From assembly GCA_003484865.1 (NCBI GenBank), contig DMZT01000344.1:1-13679 (forward strand): a stretch of 13,679 bases of DNA. Reading direction: 5' to 3'. Source of the stretch: Stenotrophomonas sp. Its GTDB lineage: Bacteria > Pseudomonadota > Gammaproteobacteria > Xanthomonadales > Xanthomonadaceae. The notes beneath the pieces are model-generated. The model saw only the letters and a list, made by a program, of their open reading frames with translations, was not told the origin of the DNA and did no database searches. Below, in pieces: positions 7,405 through 13,679 of this stretch; position 1 is the stretch's first letter; every line of letters begins with the position of its first letter. The translations under genes and the position numbers were made by a program.

Positions 7405-7821
7405 ATGAAGAAGCAGCAGGGCTTTACCCTGATCGAACTGATGATCGTTGTGGCGATCATCGCCATCCTGGCTGCCATCGCGCTGCCGGCTTACCAGGAC
7501 TACACCATCCGTTCACGCGTTTCGGAAATGGCTGTGCTGGCTTCCGGTGCAAAGGCGACCATTGGTGAAAACATCGCCAATGAAAACGACATCAATGCAA
7601 ATGCCTGCCGCGGCGTTGCCGTTTTTGAGACCGCGACGAACAACACCGCTTCGCTGGCGTGCACCGATGGTGCCGTCACCGTGACCGGCACGGAAAAGGC
7701 TGCTGGCGTTGTTCTCCTGTATACGCCGACCATCGTCAGCGCCGGTATCAACTGGGCCTGCACCTCGGACAGCCCGGCCAAGTACCTGCCGGCTGAATGC
7801 CGTACTGCCTCCACCCCGTAA
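7405..7821 (+). CDS. pilA: PilA, major type IVa pilin
   Basis: The 138-residue prepilin has a class III leader, MKKQQG, cut before F7 by PilD. The hydrophobic helix [20 protein letters not shown] follows, with the conserved glutamate at mature position 5 (E11 of the precursor), and then [14 protein letters not shown]. This gives a short-leader type IVa pilin. The globular part has four cysteines (C68, C86, C119, C132). C119 and C132 fit the C-terminal disulfide loop ([16 protein letters not shown]), and C68/C86 may form a second one. The tail after the last cysteine is RTASTP, rich in Ser/Thr/Pro. ATG 7405 is chosen because the class III leader starts here and AGGGGA lies 7 nt upstream; the frame is open further upstream but holds the promoter. 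A strong terminator follows. It is the only pilin gene in the window. Confidence 0.96.
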   Translation: MKKQQGFTLIELMIVVAIIAILAAIALPAYQDYTIRSRVSEMAVLASGAKATIGENIANENDINANACRGVAVFETATNNTASLACTDGAVTVTGTEKAAGVVLLYTPTIVSAGINWACTSDSPAKYLPAECRTASTP

Positions 7822-7875
7822 TCACGGTTGGTGGACGAGGGGCTGGGCATGGATTGTCCAGGCCAACGGTAGAAG

Positions 7876-7905
7876 GGGGTCCTGCACTGCAGGGCCCCTT
7901 TTTTT
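7876..7905 (+). terminator. Strong intrinsic terminator after pilA
   Basis: GGGGTCCTGC (7876-7885) pairs with GCAGGGCCCC (7889-7898), one T-G wobble, around a 3-nt ACT loop. Seven T follow (7899-7905). It lies 54 bp after the pilA stop and only 14 bp before the next ATG. It would keep the abundant pilA message monocistronic and leave the downstream gene dependent on read-through or on its own weak promoter. Confidence 0.92.
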
Positions 7906-7919
7906 GCTGAGGACAGGGA

Positions 7920-10010
7920 ATGAAGAATGTTGCTTTTCGTCAGTACTTGGCGGCGAGCTTGGTCGGGCTGGCGCTGGTTGCCGTGCAGGTTCATCAGTTG
8001 GTATTGCGCTTTGGAACCGAAGGTGCAAACCCGCGCGCCGATCTGATGCAGCATCAGATGGCAATGGAGCTCATGGACAGGCCGGGTTTTCTGGTCGCCA
8101 TGCTTCTGTTCGCAATGTTTGCGCTTGCAAGTCACCTTGCCCTCACGACGATGGCAGTCTGGATTTACCGGAGGGCATGCGCGCAGGCACTTCCCCTCAG
8201 GCGTGACTCATTTGCATATTGCATGCTATTCCTGGCGACGGTAGTGCTGTTGGCCATGTTTGCCAACCGCTGGCTCTACCCGCTTTCCGCATCCTTCATC
8301 GATGTTGAATTGTTGATGATTCAACCGTTGTCGCCCCTGTTGATATGGGGCGTCAGTCTCCTTGTTGGCGGTGCGTTCGTGATGTCGATCTATTCGCTTT
8401 TCCGTCGCCGCAGGAGAATTGCTTTCGTCGCCATAGCCGCGACCGGCGCTTTGGCATTGACCGCATGGAGTCGCGGGGATGGTATTCGCGAAGACCCGCA
8501 GAAGGGACTGCCGGATGTCATCGTGCTGGGCGTGGATTCGCTGCGCCCTGATTACATTGCTGCCTATGGTCAAGTGCCAGCGGGAATTGCTCCGAAGATC
8601 GACCAAGTGTTGAGCGAAGCACTCGTGATGGAAGACGTTCGCACGCCTTTGGCGCGCACGTTCGTTTCCTACAGCAGCCTGCTGACTGGACAGAACCCGA
8701 TCAACCATGGAGCGCGATTCAATCTGTACCCTCGGAGCGAGTTCAAGCGAGACGATAATCTCGCTTGGCAGCTCAAGAAACATGGCTATACGACCATGCT
8801 TGCAATGGATGAGTCGCGCTTTGCCAACTTTGACGGCAGCTTTGGATTTGATAAGACGATCGTCCCGAAGGTGGGTGCCATCGACTTCGTAGTGGGTGGC
8901 AGTTTTGACCTGTTTGCTACGAATCTGATCTTGGCAGTGATTCCCGCCACAGAGGCGCTGAGCACAATCCAAGGCAATCGTGCGGCTTATCGAAGCTATC
9001 GGACGGATGACCATCCGGAGCGGATGATTGCAGGGCTGAGACAGACGCCAAGCTCAGCCCCGCTATTTCTTGTCAGCCATCTTTGTCTGCCACATTGGCC
9101 CTACCTGCCAAGCGGGCTGAAGAAAGACAGCTCACTGGCTTGGGTCAACAAAGTCCCGGGTTACGCGGATTCACCGATGCAGTATCTGCGGGCTGTTGCC
9201 GAGGCAGACGCTCAATTTGCCACCGTCATCGAAGAACTTAAACGCCTCAACCGGCTGGATAACGCCATCCTGATCGTGATGTCGGATCATGGCGAGGATT
9301 TCGCCTTGGAGCGCAATCAATTGGAGGTGGCGGAGACAGGGCAGATGGCTGGCTCATACGGCCATGGCAGCTTTGCACTGTCAGATGTTCAGAATCATGT
9401 GGTCATGGGTATCCAGCGCTACAGGGCTGGCAGACCGCAATGGTCCCATCGGAGAGTCAAAGGCGCAGGCTCGGTAATCGATGTTGCCCCCACCGTTGCT
9501 GATCTCATTGACATGAATGGTGGGCAATACGAAGGCATCTCCTGGGTGAGTGCGATCAACGAAACAGGCGATCTTCCTTCCCAGCGAATCCGTTATTTTG
9601 AAAATGGCTTGCGCTCTGCAGGTGTAGAGCGTGCCCAAATCGATGAGCGTGCTGTGGCGGACGAAATGTCCTATCTATATCGGGTCACGACCGACGGGCG
9701 TTTCGAAATCCGACCAGAGCTTCTTCCCCAGAAGTTGCGCGAGAAACAGCGGGGAGCGATGCTCGGGAGCATCGGGGTCATGACCGATCCGGTTTCGAAC
9801 AACGCACTGGGCGCATCGGGCTGCTGGAGGATGGTTGATTACGCGCGCGGCACCATCAGCTGTGTTGGCTTCCCGGCCCCTGACCCCGTTGCGGCAGAGC
9901 TGCAAAGGGCCGTGTGCAGTTATTACAGTAGAGACGCGGGCGTGGAGGCTGAGTGGTGTACGAGCCATCCTGCACCTGCTCAGCCCTTGACGGCCTACAG
10001 GACCCGCTAG
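7920..10010 (+). CDS. Membrane-anchored alkaline-phosphatase/sulfatase-superfamily transferase or hydrolase
   Basis: The 696-residue protein has about five hydrophobic segments in the first 185 residues (about 8-27, 57-80, 98-115, 136-160, 168-183) and then a periplasmic catalytic domain. Superfamily metal-site motifs are PDVIVLGVDSLRPD with D206, a probable nucleophile T247 in ARTFVSYSSLLTG, H392 in LPHWPY, D456/H457 in SDHGED, and H482 in YGHGSF. A threonine in place of the formylglycine cysteine argues against a true sulfatase. It favours a phospho-group transferase or phosphodiesterase, as in the phosphoethanolamine and phosphoglycerol transferases. The tail (about 560-696) holds C635, C648, C666 and C680, which may form disulfides. 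GAGG sits 7 nt before the ATG. GC is visibly lower than in its neighbours, which suggests transfer. Its place between pilA and pilB suggests pilin or surface-glycan modification; the substrate is unknown. Confidence 0.82.
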   Translation: MKNVAFRQYLAASLVGLALVAVQVHQLVLRFGTEGANPRADLMQHQMAMELMDRPGFLVAMLLFAMFALASHLALTTMAVWIYRRACAQALPLRRDSFAYCMLFLATVVLLAMFANRWLYPLSASFIDVELLMIQPLSPLLIWGVSLLVGGAFVMSIYSLFRRRRRIAFVAIAATGALALTAWSRGDGIREDPQKGLPDVIVLGVDSLRPDYIAAYGQVPAGIAPKIDQVLSEALVMEDVRTPLARTFVSYSSLLTGQNPINHGARFNLYPRSEFKRDDNLAWQLKKHGYTTMLAMDESRFANFDGSFGFDKTIVPKVGAIDFVVGGSFDLFATNLILAVIPATEALSTIQGNRAAYRSYRTDDHPERMIAGLRQTPSSAPLFLVSHLCLPHWPYLPSGLKKDSSLAWVNKVPGYADSPMQYLRAVAEADAQFATVIEELKRLNRLDNAILIVMSDHGEDFALERNQLEVAETGQMAGSYGHGSFALSDVQNHVVMGIQRYRAGRPQWSHRRVKGAGSVIDVAPTVADLIDMNGGQYEGISWVSAINETGDLPSQRIRYFENGLRSAGVERAQIDERAVADEMSYLYRVTTDGRFEIRPELLPQKLREKQRGAMLGSIGVMTDPVSNNALGASGCWRMVDYARGTISCVGFPAPDPVAAELQRAVCSYYSRDAGVEAEWCTSHPAPAQPLTAYRTR

Positions 10011-10217
10011 GGTGGAATGAAGTCTGCCGGTTATGATGTCGGCAGGTGGTTGTGGAGAGCGCCGGGACGGGGATTCCGGCGTGATCGAAATGATGGATCA
10101 GTTGTGACTTTCGGGATTGGAAGCGCGGTGAAAGGCGATGATCTGCCCCAGCCGTGGCCTGTTGGCTCATTCGATGCGTGTGCGCTGCGAAGCCGAACAA
10201 CTGAAGAAGAGGTTTAG

Positions 10218-11945
10218 ATGAACGCCGTTACCACAGCCAATCTTGTCGGGATCACCGGAATCGCCCGCCGCCTAGTGCAGGATGGCGCATTGGATGAGTC
10301 CGCAGCCCGGGATGCCATGTCAAAGGCCGCTGCCGCAAAGCAGCCCCTGCCGCAGTGGTTTGCCGAGAAGAGACTGGTTACGAGCGCACAGCTTGCCGCC
10401 GCCAATTCGCTCGAGTTCGGAATGCCGCTGCTCGATGTATCGGTGTTCGACAACAACCAGAACGCCATGGGCCTGGTCAGCGAAGAACTGCTGCGCAAGC
10501 ACCACGTACTCCCACTGTTCAAACGTGGCGGCAAATTGTTCGTTGGCACCAGCAATCCGACCCATTCACTGGATGAGATCAAGTTTCACACCAATCTGGT
10601 GGTGGAGCCGATCCTCGTCGATGAAGACCAGATCCGCCGCACGCTGGAGCAGTGGCAGTCCAAGCAGGACACGCTGGGCTCGGCGCTCGGCGGCGATGAT
10701 GAAGGCATGGGCGACCTGGATGTCGCCATGGGTGACGAGGAGGGAGGGACCTCTGACTCCGGCGTCGACGCCAAAGGCGACGATACCCCCGTCGTAAAGT
10801 TCGTCAACAAAGTCCTCGTCGACGCCATCCGCAAAGGCGCCTCGGACATCCACTTCGAACCCTACGAAGACGACTACCGCGTGCGCCTGCGCATCGATGG
10901 TCTGCTCAAGAACGTGGCCAAGGCCCCGGTCAAGCTCAACCAGCGCATCGCCGCGCGCCTGAAGGTGATGGCGCAGCTGGATATCGCTGAAAAGCGCGTG
11001 CCGCAGGATGGGCGCATCAAGCTCAACCTCTCCAAGACCCGCCAGATCGACTTCCGCGTCAGCACGCTGCCGACCCTGTTCGGCGAGAAGGTGGTGCTGC
11101 GTATCCTCGATGGCAGCGCCGCCAAGCTGGGCATCGACAAGCTCGGTTACGAGCCGGCCCAGCAGAAGCTGTTCCTGGATGCGATCCACAAGCCGTACGG
11201 CATGGTGCTGGTGACCGGGCCTACCGGCTCGGGCAAGACGGTCTCGCTGTACACCGCGCTGGGCATCCTCAACGATGAGACGCGCAACATCTCTACGGCC
11301 GAAGACCCCGTGGAAATCCGTCTTCCCGGCGTCAACCAGGTGCAGCAGAACGTGAAGCGCGGCATGACCTTCGCCGCGGCGCTGCGCTCGTTCCTGCGCC
11401 AGGATCCGGACATCATCATGGTCGGCGAAATCCGCGACCTGGAGACGGCGGAGATCGCGATCAAGGCGGCGCAGACGGGCCACATGGTGCTCTCCACGCT
11501 GCATACCAACGATGCGCCGCAGACCATCGCGCGCCTGATGAACATGGGCATCGCGCCGTACAACATCACCAGCTCGGTGACGTTGGTGATCGCCCAGCGC
11601 CTGGCGCGCCGGCTGTGCAACAACTGCAAGCGCCCGGTGGAACTCCCGGCCAATGCGCTGCTGGCCGAGGGTTTCACCCAGGCGCAGCTGGATGCGGGGA
11701 TCACGCTGTTCGAGCCGGTCGGCTGCGATGAGTGCACCGAGGGTTACAAGGGCCGTACCGGTCTGTACCAGGTCATGCCGATGACCGATGAGATCTCCAC
11801 GATCGTGTTGGCCGGTGGCAATGCGCTGCAGATTGCCGAAGCTGCTCAGCTGGCCGGGGTTAACGATCTGCGCCAGTCGGCGTTGATCAAGGCCGCGGCT
11901 GGTGTGACCGGTCTGGCGGAGATCAACCGGGTGACCAAGGATTGA
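10218..11945 (+). CDS. pilB: PilB, type IV pilus assembly ATPase
   Basis: The 575-residue cytoplasmic hexameric ATPase powers pilus extension through PilC. An N-terminal T2SSE_N/MshEN-like domain (about 1-150) is followed by an acidic linker (about 158-190: GDDEGMGDLDVAMGDEEGG). The ATPase core has Walker A GPTGSGKT (334-341), Asp box AEDPVE (361-366), Walker B IIMVGEIRD with E404, and His box GHMVLSTLHTND (421-432). A zinc tetracysteine follows (C467, C470, C503, C506), as usual in PilB/GspE. AAGAAGAGG ends 5 nt before the ATG. The first third is less GC-rich than the core. The MshEN motif that binds c-di-GMP in other family members is poorly kept here. This agrees with the known control of Xanthomonas PilB through PilZ and FimX, though neither gene is in the window. 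Confidence 0.96.
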   Translation: MNAVTTANLVGITGIARRLVQDGALDESAARDAMSKAAAAKQPLPQWFAEKRLVTSAQLAAANSLEFGMPLLDVSVFDNNQNAMGLVSEELLRKHHVLPLFKRGGKLFVGTSNPTHSLDEIKFHTNLVVEPILVDEDQIRRTLEQWQSKQDTLGSALGGDDEGMGDLDVAMGDEEGGTSDSGVDAKGDDTPVVKFVNKVLVDAIRKGASDIHFEPYEDDYRVRLRIDGLLKNVAKAPVKLNQRIAARLKVMAQLDIAEKRVPQDGRIKLNLSKTRQIDFRVSTLPTLFGEKVVLRILDGSAAKLGIDKLGYEPAQQKLFLDAIHKPYGMVLVTGPTGSGKTVSLYTALGILNDETRNISTAEDPVEIRLPGVNQVQQNVKRGMTFAAALRSFLRQDPDIIMVGEIRDLETAEIAIKAAQTGHMVLSTLHTNDAPQTIARLMNMGIAPYNITSSVTLVIAQRLARRLCNNCKRPVELPANALLAEGFTQAQLDAGITLFEPVGCDECTEGYKGRTGLYQVMPMTDEISTIVLAGGNALQIAEAAQLAGVNDLRQSALIKAAAGVTGLAEINRVTKD

Positions 11946-11976
11946 GGTATCGAGCTCTCAGGTCTCGGCCCTTTTT
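11946..11976 (+). terminator. Weak candidate terminator after pilB
   Basis: Right after the pilB stop, GG...CGAG (11946-11954) can pair with CTCG.CC (11964-11970) with an internal loop, followed by five T (11972-11976). The stem is short and interrupted. It lies in the 49-bp gap between convergent pilB and the acyltransferase gene, where a terminator is expected. Confidence 0.35.
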
Positions 11977-11994
11977 GATCTGGCTGGCGTATGC

Positions 11995-13011
11995 CTAGGC
12001 GGCGTCTCTGACGGTTGAAGCATTGGTGACCGTCTTCATGCCCGACGCGGCGCGCTTTCGTCGCGCCCAGGCCTCGACTGTGTAGTATGAAATCGACGCA
12101 AGCACGATTGAAGCACTGCCTCCGAGGGCCAAGCTCTCCCATCCGACGATTTCTTGCCGGCGCAACAAGAGCATGATCGGGAAGTGCCACAGGTAAATGC
12201 CGTAAGAGAGCTTTCCAAGCCATACCAGCGGTGGCCAAGCGAGAAACCTGATTCTGTCTGCACTGATCACCAACAGGACAGCACCCATCTCCGCAGCTGC
12301 CATCCAGTGCATGAGTGCGCGAGGATCCTTAAAGAATGCGCTGAGCAAGGCTGCAAACAGCAGTGCTGCACCAAGGAGCGGGGCAAGCCTGGGAATGGTG
12401 GGGCGTAGTATGCCTGCGGCTGAGCCAAGAAGCAGGCCGGAAAGACGCGTATCAAATCGGTAGTAAGGCTGCTGCCAGGCGTCCACGTTCTGAACTACAT
12501 ACCAGCGCCAGAGGGTGGCGGCAACCGCGAGTCCAAGAACGAGTTGGACCTGACGGGACGGTGATAGCTTGAAGATGCCAACCAGCGCGAGGGGCCATAG
12601 TAGATAGAAGTGCTCCTCTACTGAAAGACTCCAAGTGTGCTGAAGAATCCATGGTGATCGCCAGAATGCAAAACCATAATCGGACAGATAGGCGGCCGCC
12701 AGTGCTGAATCACGTACGTGCGAATTGGTGGCGGGGAATGCGTATGGTGCGATCAGTAAATACGCGAACAGCAAAAGCAAAAGTGCCGGATAGAGGCGGC
12801 GCAGTCTGCGTCCGTAGAAATGCAGTATCCGGATATTTCCAGTTTCGCTGTGCTGAGATGCCAGCGTCCGCGTAATCAAGTATCCCGAAAGAACAAAGAA
12901 GACGTCCACGCCCAGAAATCCGCCGTGCATTCCCGGTACCCGCGCGTGATAGCTCAGGACAAGTAAGAGTGCGACGCTTCTGAGCCCATCCAAGGCGGCG
13001 CTGTACTGCAT
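11995..13011 (-). CDS. Acyltransferase-3 (AT3/OafA-type) integral membrane acyltransferase
   Basis: The 338-residue multi-pass inner-membrane protein is of the AT3 family, which moves acetyl or other acyl groups onto sugars of surface glycans. Family motifs are LDGLRSVALLLVLSYH with the conserved H22, GGFLGVDVFFVLSGYLIT (30-47), FYGRRLRRLYP (65-75), WSLSVEEHFYLLWP (127-140) and, near the C terminus, LSYGIYLWHFP. About ten hydrophobic segments are present. It is the AT3 domain alone, without the C-terminal SGNH domain of longer OafA proteins. ATG 13011 begins directly at the family N terminus; no strong Shine-Dalgarno site is seen. It lies between pilB and pilR, convergent to pilB. Its GC is clearly lower than that of the pilR fragment. 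O-antigen, exopolysaccharide or a pilin glycan are all possible substrates. No glycosyltransferase lies next to it. Confidence 0.87.
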   Translation of the reverse strand: MQYSAALDGLRSVALLLVLSYHARVPGMHGGFLGVDVFFVLSGYLITRTLASQHSETGNIRILHFYGRRLRRLYPALLLLLFAYLLIAPYAFPATNSHVRDSALAAAYLSDYGFAFWRSPWILQHTWSLSVEEHFYLLWPLALVGIFKLSPSRQVQLVLGLAVAATLWRWYVVQNVDAWQQPYYRFDTRLSGLLLGSAAGILRPTIPRLAPLLGAALLFAALLSAFFKDPRALMHWMAAAEMGAVLLVISADRIRFLAWPPLVWLGKLSYGIYLWHFPIMLLLRRQEIVGWESLALGGSASIVLASISYYTVEAWARRKRAASGMKTVTNASTVRDAA

Positions 13012-13173
13012 GGAGTTCCATTTGGAAGGTAGTGACTCGGATCAGATGCGCCACTTCTGAGGTATCACCAGGATTGCCAAGGCATCTAACAGTGTTGACC
13101 TTCGCCCAGTTGCGATCTGCTGGCGCTGACCATCATCGAATGCACATCACGCTCGGTTGTGCCGAGATGAGCC

Positions 13174-13679
13174 TCAGTCCATCCCCAGCTTCTTCAACTT
13201 GTACCGCAACGCGCGGAAGGTGATGCCCAGCTGTGCGGCAGTACGCGTCTTGTTCCAGCGGTTTTCTTCCAGCGCCTTCTGGATCGCGGTGCGCTCCATC
13301 TGCTCGATGTAGGAGGGCAGGGCGCCATTGCCGGCCGGCAGGTCGACCACCGCTTCTTCCTGGGTGGGCGGCGCATTGCCGGCACCGAAGCGTGGGGCGT
13401 GCTGGGGCAGGCGCAGGTCGCTGGCACCGATGCGGTCTTCCTCGGCCAGGGCCAGGGCGCGCTCGAGGATGTTCTCCAGTTCGCGCACGTTGCCGGGGAA
13501 GTGGTACTGGGCCAGGGCTTCCAGCGCCGAGGGCGCCAGCAGCGGGGTCGGGCGGCCGTGGGTGCGGGCCAGCCGGGCCAGGATCGAGGCGGCCAGCGCG
13601 GGCAGGTCGCTGCGGCGTTCGCGCAGCGGTGGCACGCGCAGTTCGATCACGTTGATGCGGTAGTACAGATCGTGGCGGA
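13174..13679 (-). CDS. pilR: PilR, sigma-54-dependent response regulator (C-terminal part, runs off right edge)
   Basis: The frame is open from the right edge (13679) to TGA at 13176-13174, giving about 168 C-terminal residues. It shows the end of an NtrC-type AAA+ domain: DLYYRINVIELRVPPLRERRSDLPALA, then FPGNVRELENILERALAL with the sensor-2 arginine region. A linker is followed by a Fis-type helix-turn-helix, SYIEQMERTAIQKALEENRWNKTRTAAQLGITFRALRYKLKKLG. The receiver domain and the GAFTGA loop lie outside the window. The name PilR rests on the family and on the position next to pilB, as in other xanthomonads; it is the expected activator of the sigma-54 promoter at pilA. The segment has very high GC, unlike the acyltransferase gene beside it. 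Confidence 0.88.
   Translation of the reverse strand, partial: RHDLYYRINVIELRVPPLRERRSDLPALAASILARLARTHGRPTPLLAPSALEALAQYHFPGNVRELENILERALALAEEDRIGASDLRLPQHAPRFGAGNAPPTQEEAVVDLPAGNGALPSYIEQMERTAIQKALEENRWNKTRTAAQLGITFRALRYKLKKLGMD

Noticed and set aside
7920..10010. Reading the 696-residue protein as a true sulfatase
   Set aside because: The position of the formylglycine-forming cysteine holds a threonine-type nucleophile region (ARTFVSYSS) with no C/S-x-P-x-R motif, and N-terminal membrane segments point to the transferase branch.
10017..10217. 66-codon frame ending just before pilB
   Set aside because: It has no ribosome site, no recognisable features and unconvincing composition, and it ends exactly where the pilB ribosome site lies.
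13152..13166. CTCGG-TTGTG-CCGAG hairpin just beyond the pilR stop
   Set aside because: There are only 5 pairs and no T-tract on the pilR-coding strand, so a terminator call is not supported.

Overview
The window looks like a chromosomal segment of a Stenotrophomonas species (Xanthomonadaceae, Gammaproteobacteria). Three things support this: high GC (roughly two thirds in most genes), the gene neighbourhood (a ColR/ColS-type two-component pair close to a split type IV pilus locus, with pilC-pilD-coaE on one strand and pilA and pilB on the other), and a GTAG-headed stem-loop repeat at 4238-4295 of the kind known as SMAG in S. maltophilia. The genus is an inference from these features; no database was searched.

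Layout. At the left edge is the 5' part of an exported protein of unknown function (minus strand). It is divergent from rimK, an ATP-grasp ligase that adds glutamate to ribosomal protein S6. After an intrinsic terminator come a small exported protein of unknown function and then the two-component pair colR-colS, whose sensor carries an ExxE motif in its periplasmic loop. colS converges on coaE (last step of coenzyme A synthesis) across the SMAG repeat, whose GTAG head supplies the coaE stop codon. On the minus strand pilC (inner-membrane platform), pilD (prepilin peptidase/methylase) and coaE form a tight operon.

A 360-bp divergent region separates pilC from pilA. It carries a near-consensus sigma-54 promoter pointing to pilA and several GTGAC/TGTCA half-sites that could bind PilR. 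pilA encodes the major type IVa pilin and is followed by a strong terminator. Next comes a 696-residue membrane protein with an alkaline-phosphatase/sulfatase-superfamily catalytic domain, then pilB (assembly ATPase). Convergent to pilB is a stand-alone acyltransferase-3 membrane protein, and then the C-terminal part of pilR, the sigma-54 activator expected to switch on pilA.

How it fits together. PilR with sigma-54 should drive pilA; PilD processes the prepilin; PilB and PilC polymerise it. The two genes on either side of pilB (the alkaline-phosphatase-superfamily protein and the acyltransferase) are not core pilus genes. Both have visibly lower GC than the core, and the lower GC extends into the 5' third of pilB. 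The most interesting hypothesis is that they are an exchangeable pilin or surface-glycan modification set inserted within the pilus locus, with the first acting as a pilin phospho-group transferase comparable in principle to Neisseria PptA. This is inference from position and fold, not something the sequence proves.
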